A DNA stretch of 64,000 nt from CAYFLR01 sp964343805 (GTDB taxonomy: Bacteria > Bdellovibrionota_B > Oligoflexia > CAYFLR01). Of this stretch, positions 35,804 to 45,259 are shown piece after piece. The stretch lies in assembly GCA_964343805.1 (NCBI GenBank), contig CAYFLR010000014.1, positions 42,066 through 106,065 on the forward strand, written 5' to 3'. How positions within the stretch are numbered: position 1 is the stretch's first letter; each line of letters starts with the position of its first letter. The position numbers were made by a program, and so were the translations under genes. The notes below the pieces were generated by a model. That model was given only the letters and a program-made list of their open reading frames with translations, was not told the DNA's origin and ran no database searches.

Positions 35804-36160
35804 TATAACCCTCTCCTTTTTCTAACTTAAGCTACAATTGATGTAGCGAATAACCGAATTGGGCAAGCAAATTACATGAAATTGAAAAATTTTTCAATAA
35901 GAATATGTTATTTTGTTGATTATATTTGCTTATGGATAATCAGGGGTGTATAAAAGTTTCTTATGTGGTTGTCTATATTGGTCATATAACTAAAATATTT
36001 TTAAATGTAAAACTATATTTTATGAAATAATAAATTTTTTTACTTCTGAGATTTAGTTTTCATGCAAGAAAAAGTGAAGAAATCAAAAAATAGGGTAGAT
36101 AATTATGGGAAAATTCATATACTCGTACCCTGCAAAGTACAACATGATAGGAAATAGTCT
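35804..36160. other. AT-rich noncoding interval between divergent genes
   Basis: This 357-base interval separates the Na/Pi symporter gene from the methyltransferase gene. I see no gene or RNA. The only notable element is a perfect 18-base palindrome, ATTGAAAAATTTTTCAAT, at 35881-35898, which could be an operator or simply part of the AT-rich promoter region. Confidence 0.5.
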
Positions 36161-36838
36161 ATGAAACATAGTTTCCAAACCTGGTATGATCAAAAAGCAA
36201 CCTCCTACAAAACCATCGATAGACCTGGGTTAAAAAGGTATGAAGTGGCATTAGATAATGCACCGGTAAAAACTGGGGCCAACTTGTTAGATATCGGTTG
36301 TAAATCAGGGATGCTCCTTCATCTTATTGAGTCCAGAGGTATCGATGGACAGTATAAAGGTATTGACATATCTGAAGAGGCTATTAAGAACATCAAAACA
36401 GGGCCGAAAATCTCTGTCCATCAAGCGGATATTACCAAAGAGCTCCCTATTGAAGATAAGTGGGCTGATATCATCTATGCTCTGGAGGTTATTGAGCATG
36501 TAAGATCTCCCCTTTCAGCTCTAGAAGGATTCCATCGAGTTTTAAAAGATGATGGACTTGCGGTCATATCTGTACCGAATCCTTATTATTGGCAAAATAT
36601 GTTGCTCAATTTTCTGCGGGTACCTGACAATCAAGGGCATATTTCATGCTTTACCTGGAATGAAATCAATGCCTTATGTGAATTTAGCGGATTTGAAATT
36701 GTTAAAGTATCCAATGTTATCGAAGTGTTACCCTACGCGCTGAAAGGGATTCGGCGAGGGAAATATGTAGTTTTCAAAGCCCTTTTTTCATTTCAATCTC
36801 AATGTATTCAATATGTTTTAAGAAAAGTGAGGTCTTAA
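36161..36838 (+). CDS. Class I SAM-dependent methyltransferase
   Basis: This 225-residue cytosolic methyltransferase has motif I LLDIGCKSGMLLHLI (about 40-54), the acidic residue after beta-2 in YKGIDISEEAI, motif II/III DIIYALEVIEHV, and post-motif GLAVISVPNPYYW. The C-terminal part (FTWNEINALCEFSGFEIVKV) is typical of UbiG/COQ3-like and cell-surface sugar or lipid methyltransferases. The substrate is not apparent. AGGAAA precedes the ATG. It is convergent with the small helical-protein gene, ten bases apart. Confidence 0.88.
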   Translation: MKHSFQTWYDQKATSYKTIDRPGLKRYEVALDNAPVKTGANLLDIGCKSGMLLHLIESRGIDGQYKGIDISEEAIKNIKTGPKISVHQADITKELPIEDKWADIIYALEVIEHVRSPLSALEGFHRVLKDDGLAVISVPNPYYWQNMLLNFLRVPDNQGHISCFTWNEINALCEFSGFEIVKVSNVIEVLPYALKGIRRGKYVVFKALFSFQSQCIQYVLRKVRS

Positions 36839-36847
36839 CAACTCTTT

Positions 36848-37327
36848 TTAACCGTGAGAAGGTTCGGGGGTTGTGGCTTTTTCTTTGGATTTATCGGCCA
36901 AGGCAACAAAATGAGGAATATTGAGTTGCATCCATTCATAGATGGGTAAAACCGCTTCATAGCTGGCTGGGGAAAGTTCTTCTTTAATGGTTTTCATCCA
37001 TAGGTTGAGTTGGGCAGCCCAATAAGTGTCATGAAACCCTCGGGAGCGATAGGCAACAAAAACCCATAAAACTGTATCTAACAAGACTTCCGCATTGAAA
37101 TTACGGAGGATAGATTCAATAAACCGGGCATGATTCATATGATTGTCTTGCATCATGTCCAGGTTTTGCTCTCCGCCTAATAGCTGGACTGCATCATCAC
37201 GAGAGCTAATCCCTTCATTGAGATAAGCCACCATCCGATCCATCTTTTTTAAATACTCATCGGCAACTTCAACTGGCGGCTGCTTTAGATGGTTCAGCTT
37301 CTTGAGTAATTCCTCTTGGTTCATCAT
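36848..37327 (-). CDS. Small all-helical protein paired with the B12-sensor gene
   Basis: I do not recognise this 159-residue protein. It looks all-helical, with a His/Met-rich middle (MMQDNHMNHARFIESIL) and an aromatic third section (YRSRGFHDTYWAAQLNLWMK; YEWMQLNIPHFVAL). Four or five helices in a bundle would suit a sensor or ligand-binding domain. The first 19 codons overlap the 3' end of the B12-binding gene in another frame, and a GGAG sits three bases before the ATG inside that gene, so the pair is co-translated. It may be the effector or partner of the B12 sensor. Confidence 0.7.
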   Translation of the reverse strand: MMNQEELLKKLNHLKQPPVEVADEYLKKMDRMVAYLNEGISSRDDAVQLLGGEQNLDMMQDNHMNHARFIESILRNFNAEVLLDTVLWVFVAYRSRGFHDTYWAAQLNLWMKTIKEELSPASYEAVLPIYEWMQLNIPHFVALADKSKEKATTPEPSHG

Positions 37328-38129
37328 AGACTCCTATCTCGGTACAAATTTTATGAAATTCACGAAAATCGTTACAAACTTCAAAACTAGTATTTGAAAT
37401 TAAGCGAGTGTGCTTCCTAAGGGGAACTCCTCCTACAAAGACACGGGTGTTGCCCTGTTTATTTTGGTCATGAAAAACCTTATGAAGTTTTTCCACCTCA
37501 GTTAAGTGGAAAGGCAATGCAATGGAAACCCCTAGGATGTCCGGTTTTAAACGATTCACCACATCCACCACCTCTTGGTTGGGAAGGCAGGGAAATATAG
37601 AGAGCACGGGAATTTTGTTGAGAGCTAAATAGATTTCTAGCATTTTAATACCAATGGAGTGAAAGTTTCCATTGATACAGGTGAGAATGACCCTCGGGTT
37701 TGCCGCATGTCTGTAGGGAATACATTCCGGTGATTGATAAAAGATCTGTTCGAGCGATGATTGGATAATTCCTGAAAAAACATGCTCTTGGAATACATCA
37801 ATTTCAGCTCTTTCCTACATGCGTCCCACTTCATATAAAATGGGTTGAAAGACCCCAAATAGGAGGTCGATGTCACTGATATTCAGTTGTTTGGCTTCGG
37901 TAATTAAGGCCTGAGATTGAACATAGTTTTTAGATAAAATAGAACTGCGAATGTGATTATAAAAATTGGCCAGCTTTTTTTGATGGGCTTTGGATGATTC
38001 ATCCGATCTAAATTTGCGATTCATAAGACTGGCTTTGCAGTCAGGGCAAATTCCATGAGTGAGGGAGAAATCCTCATAGGGTTCTCGTTCACCTAAATAT
38101 ATATTACAATAAGAGCACCATCTAATCAT
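37269..38129 (-). pseudogene. CarH-like B12-binding photosensor module with zinc ribbon, interrupted by an amber codon
   Basis: Read through one TAG (37815-37817, codon 105), the frame gives 286 residues. Residues 1-35 hold C-x-x-C pairs (CSYC; CPDC), a zinc-ribbon in place of the MerR DNA-binding domain of CarH. Residues about 55-130 form the helical cap and about 145-265 a Rossmann B12-binding domain (VILTCINGN then FHSIG, H157 the expected cobalt ligand; DILGVSIALP; VFVGGVP). The stop falls exactly on the Trp of the W-x9-E-H motif that senses adenosylcobalamin and light in CarH: after the TAG come nine residues, then E115-H116. TGG to TAG is one change. Two fragments would be useless separately, so this is a nonsense mutation, a sequence error or, less likely, read-through. 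A promoter and a two-palindrome element lie upstream. Confidence 0.8.
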
Positions 38130-38148
38130 AAGATCACCTCGTATAAAT

Positions 38149-38215
38149 ATTTTACTTTAAAAGTGGTGTTTGTCAATTTGAGTGTGCTACCCCCATTTTA
38201 GGGACAACTTTGTCC
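38149..38215 (-). promoter_or_regulatory. Promoter and two-palindrome element of the B12-sensor gene
   Basis: On the minus strand TTGACA (38171-38176) and TAAAAT (38149-38154) are 16 bases apart, 20 bases before the start at 38129. Directly upstream of the -35 lie TACCCCCATTTTAGGG (38188-38203) and the inverted repeat GGACAACTTTGTCC (38202-38215). Both resemble the pair at 712-746. The element could also serve the divergent gene at 38310. Confidence 0.55.
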
Positions 38216-38309
38216 ATTTTAAAAGTTAAATTCTAATTTTGTGTTTAAAGTCAAGTGGATAGCATAAGGAATACAAATTGCAATTAAGATTTAATTTAGG
38301 AAAAATAAC

Positions 38310-38813
38310 ATGAAGCGAGTTTTAATCATTGGAATTTGTGGAGCGGGTAAATCCACACTATCCCATTTAGTGGCGAAGAAATATCATTTACCTCTTATTC
38401 ATCTCGATAAAGAATTTTGGCAAAAGGGATGGATTGAGACTCCTAAGGATGAATGGAGAGATCGAGTCGAGAAATTAATTAAAAGGAAACAATGGGTGAT
38501 GGAAGGGAATTTTGCTGGCACTCTTGACCTTCGAATTCCGGCTGCAGATACAATTATTTACCTCGACTTTAATCGCTATATTGCTATCTACCGAGTTTTA
38601 AAGCGCCTGCTCACTTATTATGGAAGAACCAGAGAAGATTTGCCATCTGGATGCCCGGAACGATTTGACCTGAGTTTTTTAAAGTACATTTGGAACTTTC
38701 ATAAAACCTGCCGTGTTCGCAATGAAGAACTGTTAAATCTCTATGGTAAAAATAAAACCATTATTCGATTATCTAATCCTAAAGAAGTGAGAGCATTTAT
38801 CCATCATCACTGA
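38310..38813 (+). CDS. P-loop kinase-like protein (adenylate kinase/topology-modulation family)
   Basis: This 167-residue nucleotide-binding protein has a Walker A motif (GICGAGKSTLS, residues about 8-18), then LPLIHLDKEFWQKGW, WVMEGNFAGTLDLRIPAAD and DTIIYLDFNRY. These match the family annotated as 'DNA topology modulation protein' or AAA-type small kinases, whose substrate is unknown. It is cytosolic, divergent from the B12-sensor gene with 180 bases between, and may share the two-palindrome control element. Confidence 0.85.
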   Translation: MKRVLIIGICGAGKSTLSHLVAKKYHLPLIHLDKEFWQKGWIETPKDEWRDRVEKLIKRKQWVMEGNFAGTLDLRIPAADTIIYLDFNRYIAIYRVLKRLLTYYGRTREDLPSGCPERFDLSFLKYIWNFHKTCRVRNEELLNLYGKNKTIIRLSNPKEVRAFIHHH

Positions 38814-38853
38814 TATAGTAACAAAGACATAGATTTAATCAGTGAGGATTTCA

Positions 38854-41640
38854 ATGAGATGGATTTTCATTTTGGGGCTCTTATTTTTTGGAGCCTGTGA
38901 TATTAATATTGATGGGGATAATGGTAAAAACTCCGATGATGGGAACCGATCAGAGTCAACCACAGAAGCTGAATCCTCAGTTCCTCATGCCTATTACGAA
39001 GATTTACAGATTGATTGTGATCAAAAGAGTGCCACCATAGAGTGGCTTTCTCATCTATCTACCTTCGGTCCTCCGCTAGTTTACCTAAAAGATCATTACA
39101 CTCAGCCGGTGTGTGAAGATGAAGGAGTGGAGTGTCAATCTGGCGATGATAAAATTATCATTAAAGGTATGAAAAATTTTTCTAATCTCGTCTTTGCTAT
39201 GCAAGTATCCAATCATGGAGAAGAAGATGATATAAGGTATCTCTATTGCCCCGAATATGACGAAGAAGAAGATATCCCGGAAGATACACCTTCAGAATCG
39301 AATACTGAATCCACTGACCCCGATGATCATCATGAATCCAGTGAGGATACTAGCTCCACAAGTTCACAAGCTTTAGCTCATCTCACCCTCACTGCCGGAG
39401 GAACATGGAGCACCAATGTGGCCTACGGCAGTTCTCAAACGATTAACTATGCTGTCTATAATGAGGGAAATGATACGGCGACTAACCTCGAATTTGATGA
39501 TTTAGGTTCACCCTATAGTTTAAGTGATAACACCTGCGGAGATTCTTTGAGTGCAGGTAATAGCTGCTCTATCATGGTGACATTTAACTCACCAGGACCT
39601 TATAATGCCACGGTGCCACTTATACTCAGTTACAATGATGGAGATGAGGTTCAATCTTTAAATTCAACTTTAACAGCGGAAGGTATCAGCCTTAGTCTTA
39701 CTCTCAGTCCTATCTACCCCTCTAACAGCCTGTGGAATGATTATGTGAGAAATGATGATAATACCAAAGATGTGTTTCATCAGGATGATGATGCTTGTGT
39801 TGAGAAAGCCGATTTATGGTATTCCAGCTGTATTCATGGGGGAGAAAAAAGAAAGGTGGTGGCCACCGGTTTTAATTCATGTAATGGAATAACTTTTGGT
39901 GACAACTTAGGTGTTTTTAACTGGTACTGTAATGATTCGGCTGATCCCATAGAGTTTTATACGGCTGGCTTAAAGCAGGATAAGGGGTTGGCCGATTTGA
40001 TCAATTCCACTGGCACTGGTTGGAAGAATAATTATTTTGCTATTTCTATAAGTGGAGAGGATGGAGATACCGAAGTAGCTGTAACACCTAATGAAGCCTG
40101 GTGGACTAACACCGTGAGTGTTCTTCCGGATAGCAGTTCCAGTGTAGTAACCTTAAATTCTGCAGGCACTATATACACCCTTCCTTCTTCTGCAACCAGT
40201 GCCGGTTACAATATTAATGCCAATAAAATTGGGGTAGTTACTCTAGGAACCAATGTTCTGGCGGCCAACATTAGTACGAATAACTGCAGCAGTGGTGATG
40301 GAGAGGTCGGATCGGGAACCAAATGCCTTATATCCGCCGGAAGTCAAAACTTTCTTTGGCTGGAAGGGATTTTTAATGGGGGTGGTTCTTCAAATAACGC
40401 TAGTAATGTGATGTTAGCTTGGGCGGTGACTCACTCGGTATTCCGTCGTTTGGCCTTCTATAATTGTAATTCCACTGCGAAGGGACTCAAGTTAGAAGGG
40501 GCAACTGGAGGATCTGAAAATAATAAAATTTACCAGGTGCGCACCGCCAATTGTAATACTGGTCTTTCTATCAGTAATTCAAAATATAATATTTTTGCTG
40601 GACTAACACTTAATAACAGTGGTTATACGGCCATTTCTATTTCAAGTGGGGCTGATTATAATATCTTTTCTAACTTTACTTTAGCAGGTAATGATCAAGG
40701 AATTTCCAATAGTGGTTCAGGAAAATATAACACCTTTAGTCATGGAACTATTGTTAATAATGGGGGAACCAATAGTTCTGCTGTAGTTCTCCAAAAAGAA
40801 GTCACCTTAGTTAATATTTTAGGCGTCAACAGTGATTACGGAGTGAATCATTACTCCTCTGGAACCACCGGGTTGCTTATGAGTCATCTTGCTTTCAGCA
40901 ATAATCGGATTTCCGGTGTGAAACTGTCCACCACCTCAACCAATAACAGTCTTCAAGGTCCTCTATTATTAGGTTCTAATAGCACTTACAACTGTGAGGT
41001 GGATTCATCTACTAACCCCGGACTGACCCATGATACCTGTACTTCTTCTGGAACCAATGGATCTTCTGATTTTCCATCCAACTCGGGTGGAGCCACTTTA
41101 CAATTGGGTGTGGATGCCACCAGCTCTTTTGTAGGTAAAGTGACGAGTGATCAAGCAAATAATTCCAATTCCAGTGGAACCTATAGTTATGCCAGTATTA
41201 GCGACTGGCTTGGTTTTGAAAATCGATGGCGAGGATGGGGAAAAGATGGAGGTACTTTTCCTGACGTTGAAAATAAAAACTGCGGGTCCAGTGAAATCTG
41301 CCGTATTTGGGACTTTCGGCTTAGATCCACCGACACCTACTTTCTGAATATCAATGGGGCTTTTGCTCATGCTAGCCCTTGTCCCAACTCTGCGAGTGGT
41401 GGAAATGATATTACTGATGACTCCACTAATACATTTTTGAAGGTGGCCTGGGAAATAATGGAAGATGGAATGGGTGATGATGATGGACTTTGCGAAAGTG
41501 ATGAAGCCTGTATCTACTCACCCAATATCGGTTCATATCAAGGGGAAGGGGACTTCCTATCTAAGGTTTGTAGCTTCAGTGACGGAGCCATTTCTGGGGT
41601 GAAAATGTATGCTTATCCCGACAATGGAGTCTCTTTATAA
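38854..41640 (+). CDS. Large surface lipoprotein: choice-of-anchor domain plus parallel beta-helix
   Basis: The 928-residue lipoprotein has lipobox FFGAC (Cys about 15). The start at 38854 follows GAGG; a GTG four codons earlier is possible. An acidic Ser/Glu linker leads to an Ig-like choice-of-anchor domain (about 165-275; GNSCSIMVTFNSPGPYNATV). The C-terminal half (about 430-700) has the asparagine-rich short repeats of a right-handed parallel beta-helix (YNIFAGLTLNNSGYTAISIS; KYNTFSHGTIVNNGG). The last 200 residues hold a cysteine-bearing domain (NCGSSEICRIWDFRLRSTD). It is probably displayed on the outer membrane. The 3' end overlaps the convergent kinase gene by 28 bases. Confidence 0.85.
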   Translation: MRWIFILGLLFFGACDINIDGDNGKNSDDGNRSESTTEAESSVPHAYYEDLQIDCDQKSATIEWLSHLSTFGPPLVYLKDHYTQPVCEDEGVECQSGDDKIIIKGMKNFSNLVFAMQVSNHGEEDDIRYLYCPEYDEEEDIPEDTPSESNTESTDPDDHHESSEDTSSTSSQALAHLTLTAGGTWSTNVAYGSSQTINYAVYNEGNDTATNLEFDDLGSPYSLSDNTCGDSLSAGNSCSIMVTFNSPGPYNATVPLILSYNDGDEVQSLNSTLTAEGISLSLTLSPIYPSNSLWNDYVRNDDNTKDVFHQDDDACVEKADLWYSSCIHGGEKRKVVATGFNSCNGITFGDNLGVFNWYCNDSADPIEFYTAGLKQDKGLADLINSTGTGWKNNYFAISISGEDGDTEVAVTPNEAWWTNTVSVLPDSSSSVVTLNSAGTIYTLPSSATSAGYNINANKIGVVTLGTNVLAANISTNNCSSGDGEVGSGTKCLISAGSQNFLWLEGIFNGGGSSNNASNVMLAWAVTHSVFRRLAFYNCNSTAKGLKLEGATGGSENNKIYQVRTANCNTGLSISNSKYNIFAGLTLNNSGYTAISISSGADYNIFSNFTLAGNDQGISNSGSGKYNTFSHGTIVNNGGTNSSAVVLQKEVTLVNILGVNSDYGVNHYSSGTTGLLMSHLAFSNNRISGVKLSTTSTNNSLQGPLLLGSNSTYNCEVDSSTNPGLTHDTCTSSGTNGSSDFPSNSGGATLQLGVDATSSFVGKVTSDQANNSNSSGTYSYASISDWLGFENRWRGWGKDGGTFPDVENKNCGSSEICRIWDFRLRSTDTYFLNINGAFAHASPCPNSASGGNDITDDSTNTFLKVAWEIMEDGMGDDDGLCESDEACIYSPNIGSYQGEGDFLSKVCSFSDGAISGVKMYAYPDNGVSL

Positions 41641-44600
41641 TTGCCCTTCCATTGGCAAACTATTAAGGTCACATCGTCACTGAGATTTTTGACCCCCATA
41701 TGTTCAGCGGCTTTTTCACAGATCGTTTGATGCAGTTCTTGCACACCCACATCCTGCTTCAAGAACTTCTTTATACGGAAGATGCGGAGCGGTTTTTTAT
41801 CGGGTAAAGCATTTTCAATAAGTCCATCACTAAAGAGACAGAGTTTATCACCGGGCTGCAGCTGAAAGGTGTCCACCGGCCAGGAGCTTTGAATTTCTGA
41901 ATCTCCTAAATAATGATTGGGCCTATGTAAGGTTTTTATTTCCTGGCTCTCTTTCTCAATCCAATAGACCGGCAGATGTCCGGCATTTAAATAATGTAAA
42001 AGGCCGGTTTCTAAGTTCAGAGAGAGCATACAGAGGGTCATGTTTTTTTCTTTGGCAGAATTAATGGTATAATTCATGCTACTGGCGATAGACATAAGGC
42101 GATCTTTGCCTGACATTTTTATTTGAGAGCTTAATTTTTCCGTGGTCATAAAACTGCCAAAAGCTGCCCCCGTTACTAAAGCAGCGGGTATCCCATGACC
42201 GGTGACATCTCCCATAAAAAGGTCGATGACTTTGGTTTCTTCATGAAAATAATATTGATAGAGATCTCCCCCCGTTTTATCTGCCATTTGACAGCTGGCA
42301 ATAATCTCTAGGTCGGCTAGATTGATGGGCGAAGGGAAAAAGGAATTTTGCACTTCTTTGGCCGCATCCATATCTTTTTCCATCCGAGCCTTTTCAGCCG
42401 TCTCTTCCATGTAGCCTATATTGCTAATGGAAAGACCGAGCGAATAAGCGAGAGTATTTAAAAAGGTCAAATCTTCATACGAGAAGCTCGCAGATTCTTT
42501 CAACTCAAATACCAGATAACCTAACCGACAATCTCCCCAGGATGCGGGAATGACCAGGAGATTTTCATGTCGTAGGCTTTCTTCGGGTTCGGTTTTGACG
42601 ATTTCAATAATCTCTTCTTCGAGGGGAATCTCTTTATTTAAATTGTAGATATCAAAAGCATCTTTTTGACTAGAAACAAAAGCCACCGGCTGGTTTTTCA
42701 GCGTAGGAAATTCTAAGGTCATGGCTTTTACTGCCTCTTTTGTTACATCCAAAAGTTGGCGGATCACGGCCATATCTTTGGTAGAATTTAATATGACTTC
42801 GAGGCGGTGGTTGAGTTTTTGCAGGCCGAGTTGAGTCTTGATTCGTGCTAGCAGTTCCTCTTTAACAAAAGGTTTGAATACATAATCATTGGCCCCGACT
42901 TTAAATCCTTTTACCAGATCTTCGGTTTGGTTTTTTGCTGTGATCATGATGATGGGCAATTTGTTGTGATTCCACTTTTTTCTAATTTCAGTACAGACGT
43001 CAAAACCACTTAATTCGGGCATCATGATATCTAACAGGATAAGGTCTGGGAGAGGAGAGCCTTCCAGTTCTGCTAAAGCAGTGGTTCCTGACTCTATGGC
43101 TTTAAAAGCGTAACCTTGAGGTTGGAGAAGGTTGGCTAATACTTGGAGATTGATGGGTTCATCATCCACTGCCCAAACCGTAAAAAGCGCATCTTGGTTT
43201 TTCTCTTTGATTGAAATGGTGGAGTTTATTGAGGGGGATGTTGAGATAACTTTCCTTACTTTTTGGTCTTCCTCAGCCTCGGCGAGAGGCAGAGTAAAGG
43301 TGAAGGTACTGCCCACTCCCACTTCCGATTTGAGATCTATTGTTCCCTCATGAAGTTCCACCAATTGTTTGGTGATCGATAGACCTAATCCTGTCCCTCC
43401 AAAATGTCTCTCTGTAGAACCATCTACCTGTTCAAAGGAGTGAAAGACCCTTGCTTGATCTTTAGGATCTATTCCAATCCCACTGTCTTTGATGCTGATT
43501 TGAGCAAATGCTTCCTGAGGCTCGGCGGTGATGAGAATCTCGCCTTCTTTGGTAAACTTAATAGCATTGCCAATTAAGTTGGTTAGAATCTGCATAAAAC
43601 GATCTTCATCTGCCAAAACCCAAAGGTCGGAGGAGCATTTATTTTCCAGCCTTAACCTTTTATCTCCCACCAGCACTTGATACATGGAGAGAGCACTCTC
43701 TACCGCTTGATGAACACTTATGGGAGAAGTATTTAACTTAAGAGAAGTATTCTTTAGTTTACTAAAATCTAGGAGATCATTTACCAAATTTGATAAACGG
43801 CGGCCACTTTTTACTATCAGACTGAGATTTTGATGCATCGACTCATTGACTTTCCCTGCCACTCCATCGAGCAGAGAACTTGCTATCCCGATGATGCCAT
43901 TTAAGGGTGTGCGAAGTTCATGAGAGGTATTGGAGATGAAATCGTCTTTTAACTTGTCCATTTTTTTTAGACTTTCAATGGCCAAGCTTTGGGCTTCTTC
44001 CTTCTCTTTTTGAAGAGTGTTCAGGCGATCAGCGAGAGCTATAGAGAGAAGAGCCAGTTGGAATACGACACCCACATGCATAGAAAATTTAAAGTAATCT
44101 GGAGTGTCCCAAATGGATAGATTGGTAAAGGTAAAAAGGAGCATGCCTGATAGGAAACTCCCCCAAGAAAGAAGATATAACTTTGCCGCTTTTTTCTGCC
44201 AAAGGTTTAAAGAGGCAATGAGTACGATTACTAAAGTAAAAAGAGCCAATACATTGGTTAAAACCAAAAAGCGATTTAAATTTGAAAGGAGAAGCAAAAT
44301 CAAAACAAAGGTACTCAAGATTCCTAGGGAAATGGTTTTGCTTAGCCTTGGAAATAGAGAGGGGGTTATACCTAAGAAAGAGCGAGTAAAAAGCAAGAGA
44401 GTGGCCAAAGTGGTACAGGATGAAATAGATTGGAGATACTTCTGAATCATGGGAAAGGATGACCATATATACTGATAGCCGAGGGCATCTGTTGAGGTGA
44501 CCACAACTGTGAGATTGAGGATAAGCAACAGGTAATAGAGATAAGATTTCTCTTTTATAGAAATAAAAATGAAGAGGTTGTAAAGAAACATAATAAGAAG

Positions 44601-45167
44601 GCTGCCATAAATAATGCCTAAGAAAAGTCGGAGAGAGAATTTGTGGGCCACCAGACTTTGAACCGTGTGAATCCAAATGGGTAATTTGACTATGACCCCT
44701 TCATTGGCCACTCTCAAGATAACCTGCAGCTTATTACTGGGAGAAGGGGGCAATTCAATCCCGAAATTATTATCTTCAAATTCTCTTTGGTTAAAAGGCA
44801 AGAGACTTCCAAGGCGACCTTGTTTAATAATTTGCCCATTCAACCTATCTCTAATGAAATAGTCCATCTTCATGATATAGGGGAATTCGATCCACAAAAA
44901 CCACTGGGAATGAGGATTTATAGGGTAATCTATATTGAATTTGGTCCAAATTACATTTTGTGAGGCTTCGTAAGAAAAAACCAGTACTCTATTTCCATTT
45001 TTCTTAAAGTTCTTGTCAAAATTTGGGGAAATGACCTTATCAAGCGTTAAGGATCTCGTCTTGTCAATGTAATAAGATAACTCTTGTTTAAGTTGATGAC
45101 CAGTACCTGCAAAACAAACTTTGGTCGCTACGGCAAGAATAAATAGAAGAAGTAAGGAGTATTTCAT
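41613..45167 (-). CDS. DISM-7TM hybrid kinase with receiver, GAF and SpoIIE-type phosphatase
   Basis: The 1,184-residue protein has a signal peptide, a periplasmic 7TMR-DISMED2 ligand domain (about 30-170), seven membrane helices (about 175-385), a coiled linker, HisKA (SNTSHELRTPLNGIIG), ATPase (TNLIGNAIKFT; GTGLGLSITKQ), receiver (AVDDEPIN; LILLDIMMPELSG; VFKPF), a GAF-like region (about 815-940), and a PP2C/SpoIIE phosphatase (QNSFFPSPINLADLEI; DVTGHGIPAALV; SDGLIENALP; SDDVTLIVC). Kinase input and Ser/Thr phosphatase output are thus in one chain, which suggests control of an anti-sigma or partner-switching system. The divergent neighbour, 92 bases away, encodes a PstS-like binding protein that might present the ligand. 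Confidence 0.92.
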   Translation of the reverse strand: MKYSLLLLFILAVATKVCFAGTGHQLKQELSYYIDKTRSLTLDKVISPNFDKNFKKNGNRVLVFSYEASQNVIWTKFNIDYPINPHSQWFLWIEFPYIMKMDYFIRDRLNGQIIKQGRLGSLLPFNQREFEDNNFGIELPPSPSNKLQVILRVANEGVIVKLPIWIHTVQSLVAHKFSLRLFLGIIYGSLLIMFLYNLFIFISIKEKSYLYYLLLILNLTVVVTSTDALGYQYIWSSFPMIQKYLQSISSCTTLATLLLFTRSFLGITPSLFPRLSKTISLGILSTFVLILLLLSNLNRFLVLTNVLALFTLVIVLIASLNLWQKKAAKLYLLSWGSFLSGMLLFTFTNLSIWDTPDYFKFSMHVGVVFQLALLSIALADRLNTLQKEKEEAQSLAIESLKKMDKLKDDFISNTSHELRTPLNGIIGIASSLLDGVAGKVNESMHQNLSLIVKSGRRLSNLVNDLLDFSKLKNTSLKLNTSPISVHQAVESALSMYQVLVGDKRLRLENKCSSDLWVLADEDRFMQILTNLIGNAIKFTKEGEILITAEPQEAFAQISIKDSGIGIDPKDQARVFHSFEQVDGSTERHFGGTGLGLSITKQLVELHEGTIDLKSEVGVGSTFTFTLPLAEAEEDQKVRKVISTSPSINSTISIKEKNQDALFTVWAVDDEPINLQVLANLLQPQGYAFKAIESGTTALAELEGSPLPDLILLDIMMPELSGFDVCTEIRKKWNHNKLPIIMITAKNQTEDLVKGFKVGANDYVFKPFVKEELLARIKTQLGLQKLNHRLEVILNSTKDMAVIRQLLDVTKEAVKAMTLEFPTLKNQPVAFVSSQKDAFDIYNLNKEIPLEEEIIEIVKTEPEESLRHENLLVIPASWGDCRLGYLVFELKESASFSYEDLTFLNTLAYSLGLSISNIGYMEETAEKARMEKDMDAAKEVQNSFFPSPINLADLEIIASCQMADKTGGDLYQYYFHEETKVIDLFMGDVTGHGIPAALVTGAAFGSFMTTEKLSSQIKMSGKDRLMSIASSMNYTINSAKEKNMTLCMLSLNLETGLLHYLNAGHLPVYWIEKESQEIKTLHRPNHYLGDSEIQSSWPVDTFQLQPGDKLCLFSDGLIENALPDKKPLRIFRIKKFLKQDVGVQELHQTICEKAAEHMGVKNLSDDVTLIVCQWKGNYKETPLSG

Positions 45168-45259
45168 GGTTTCTTATTGTATCCAAAATAAGATAAAATA
45201 TTCCAGTAGTATTTATTTGGTGGAAATTCTTAATGAGTAAATGACTATAGGGAGTTGTT

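Noticed and set aside
1598..37817. Alternative genetic code (TGA as Gly, TAG as Trp or Pyl)
   Set aside because: Many well-recognised genes end properly at TGA (DHH gene, deoC, giant gene) and TAG (LuxR, pstB, GAF-HlyD). Only two isolated internal stops exist.
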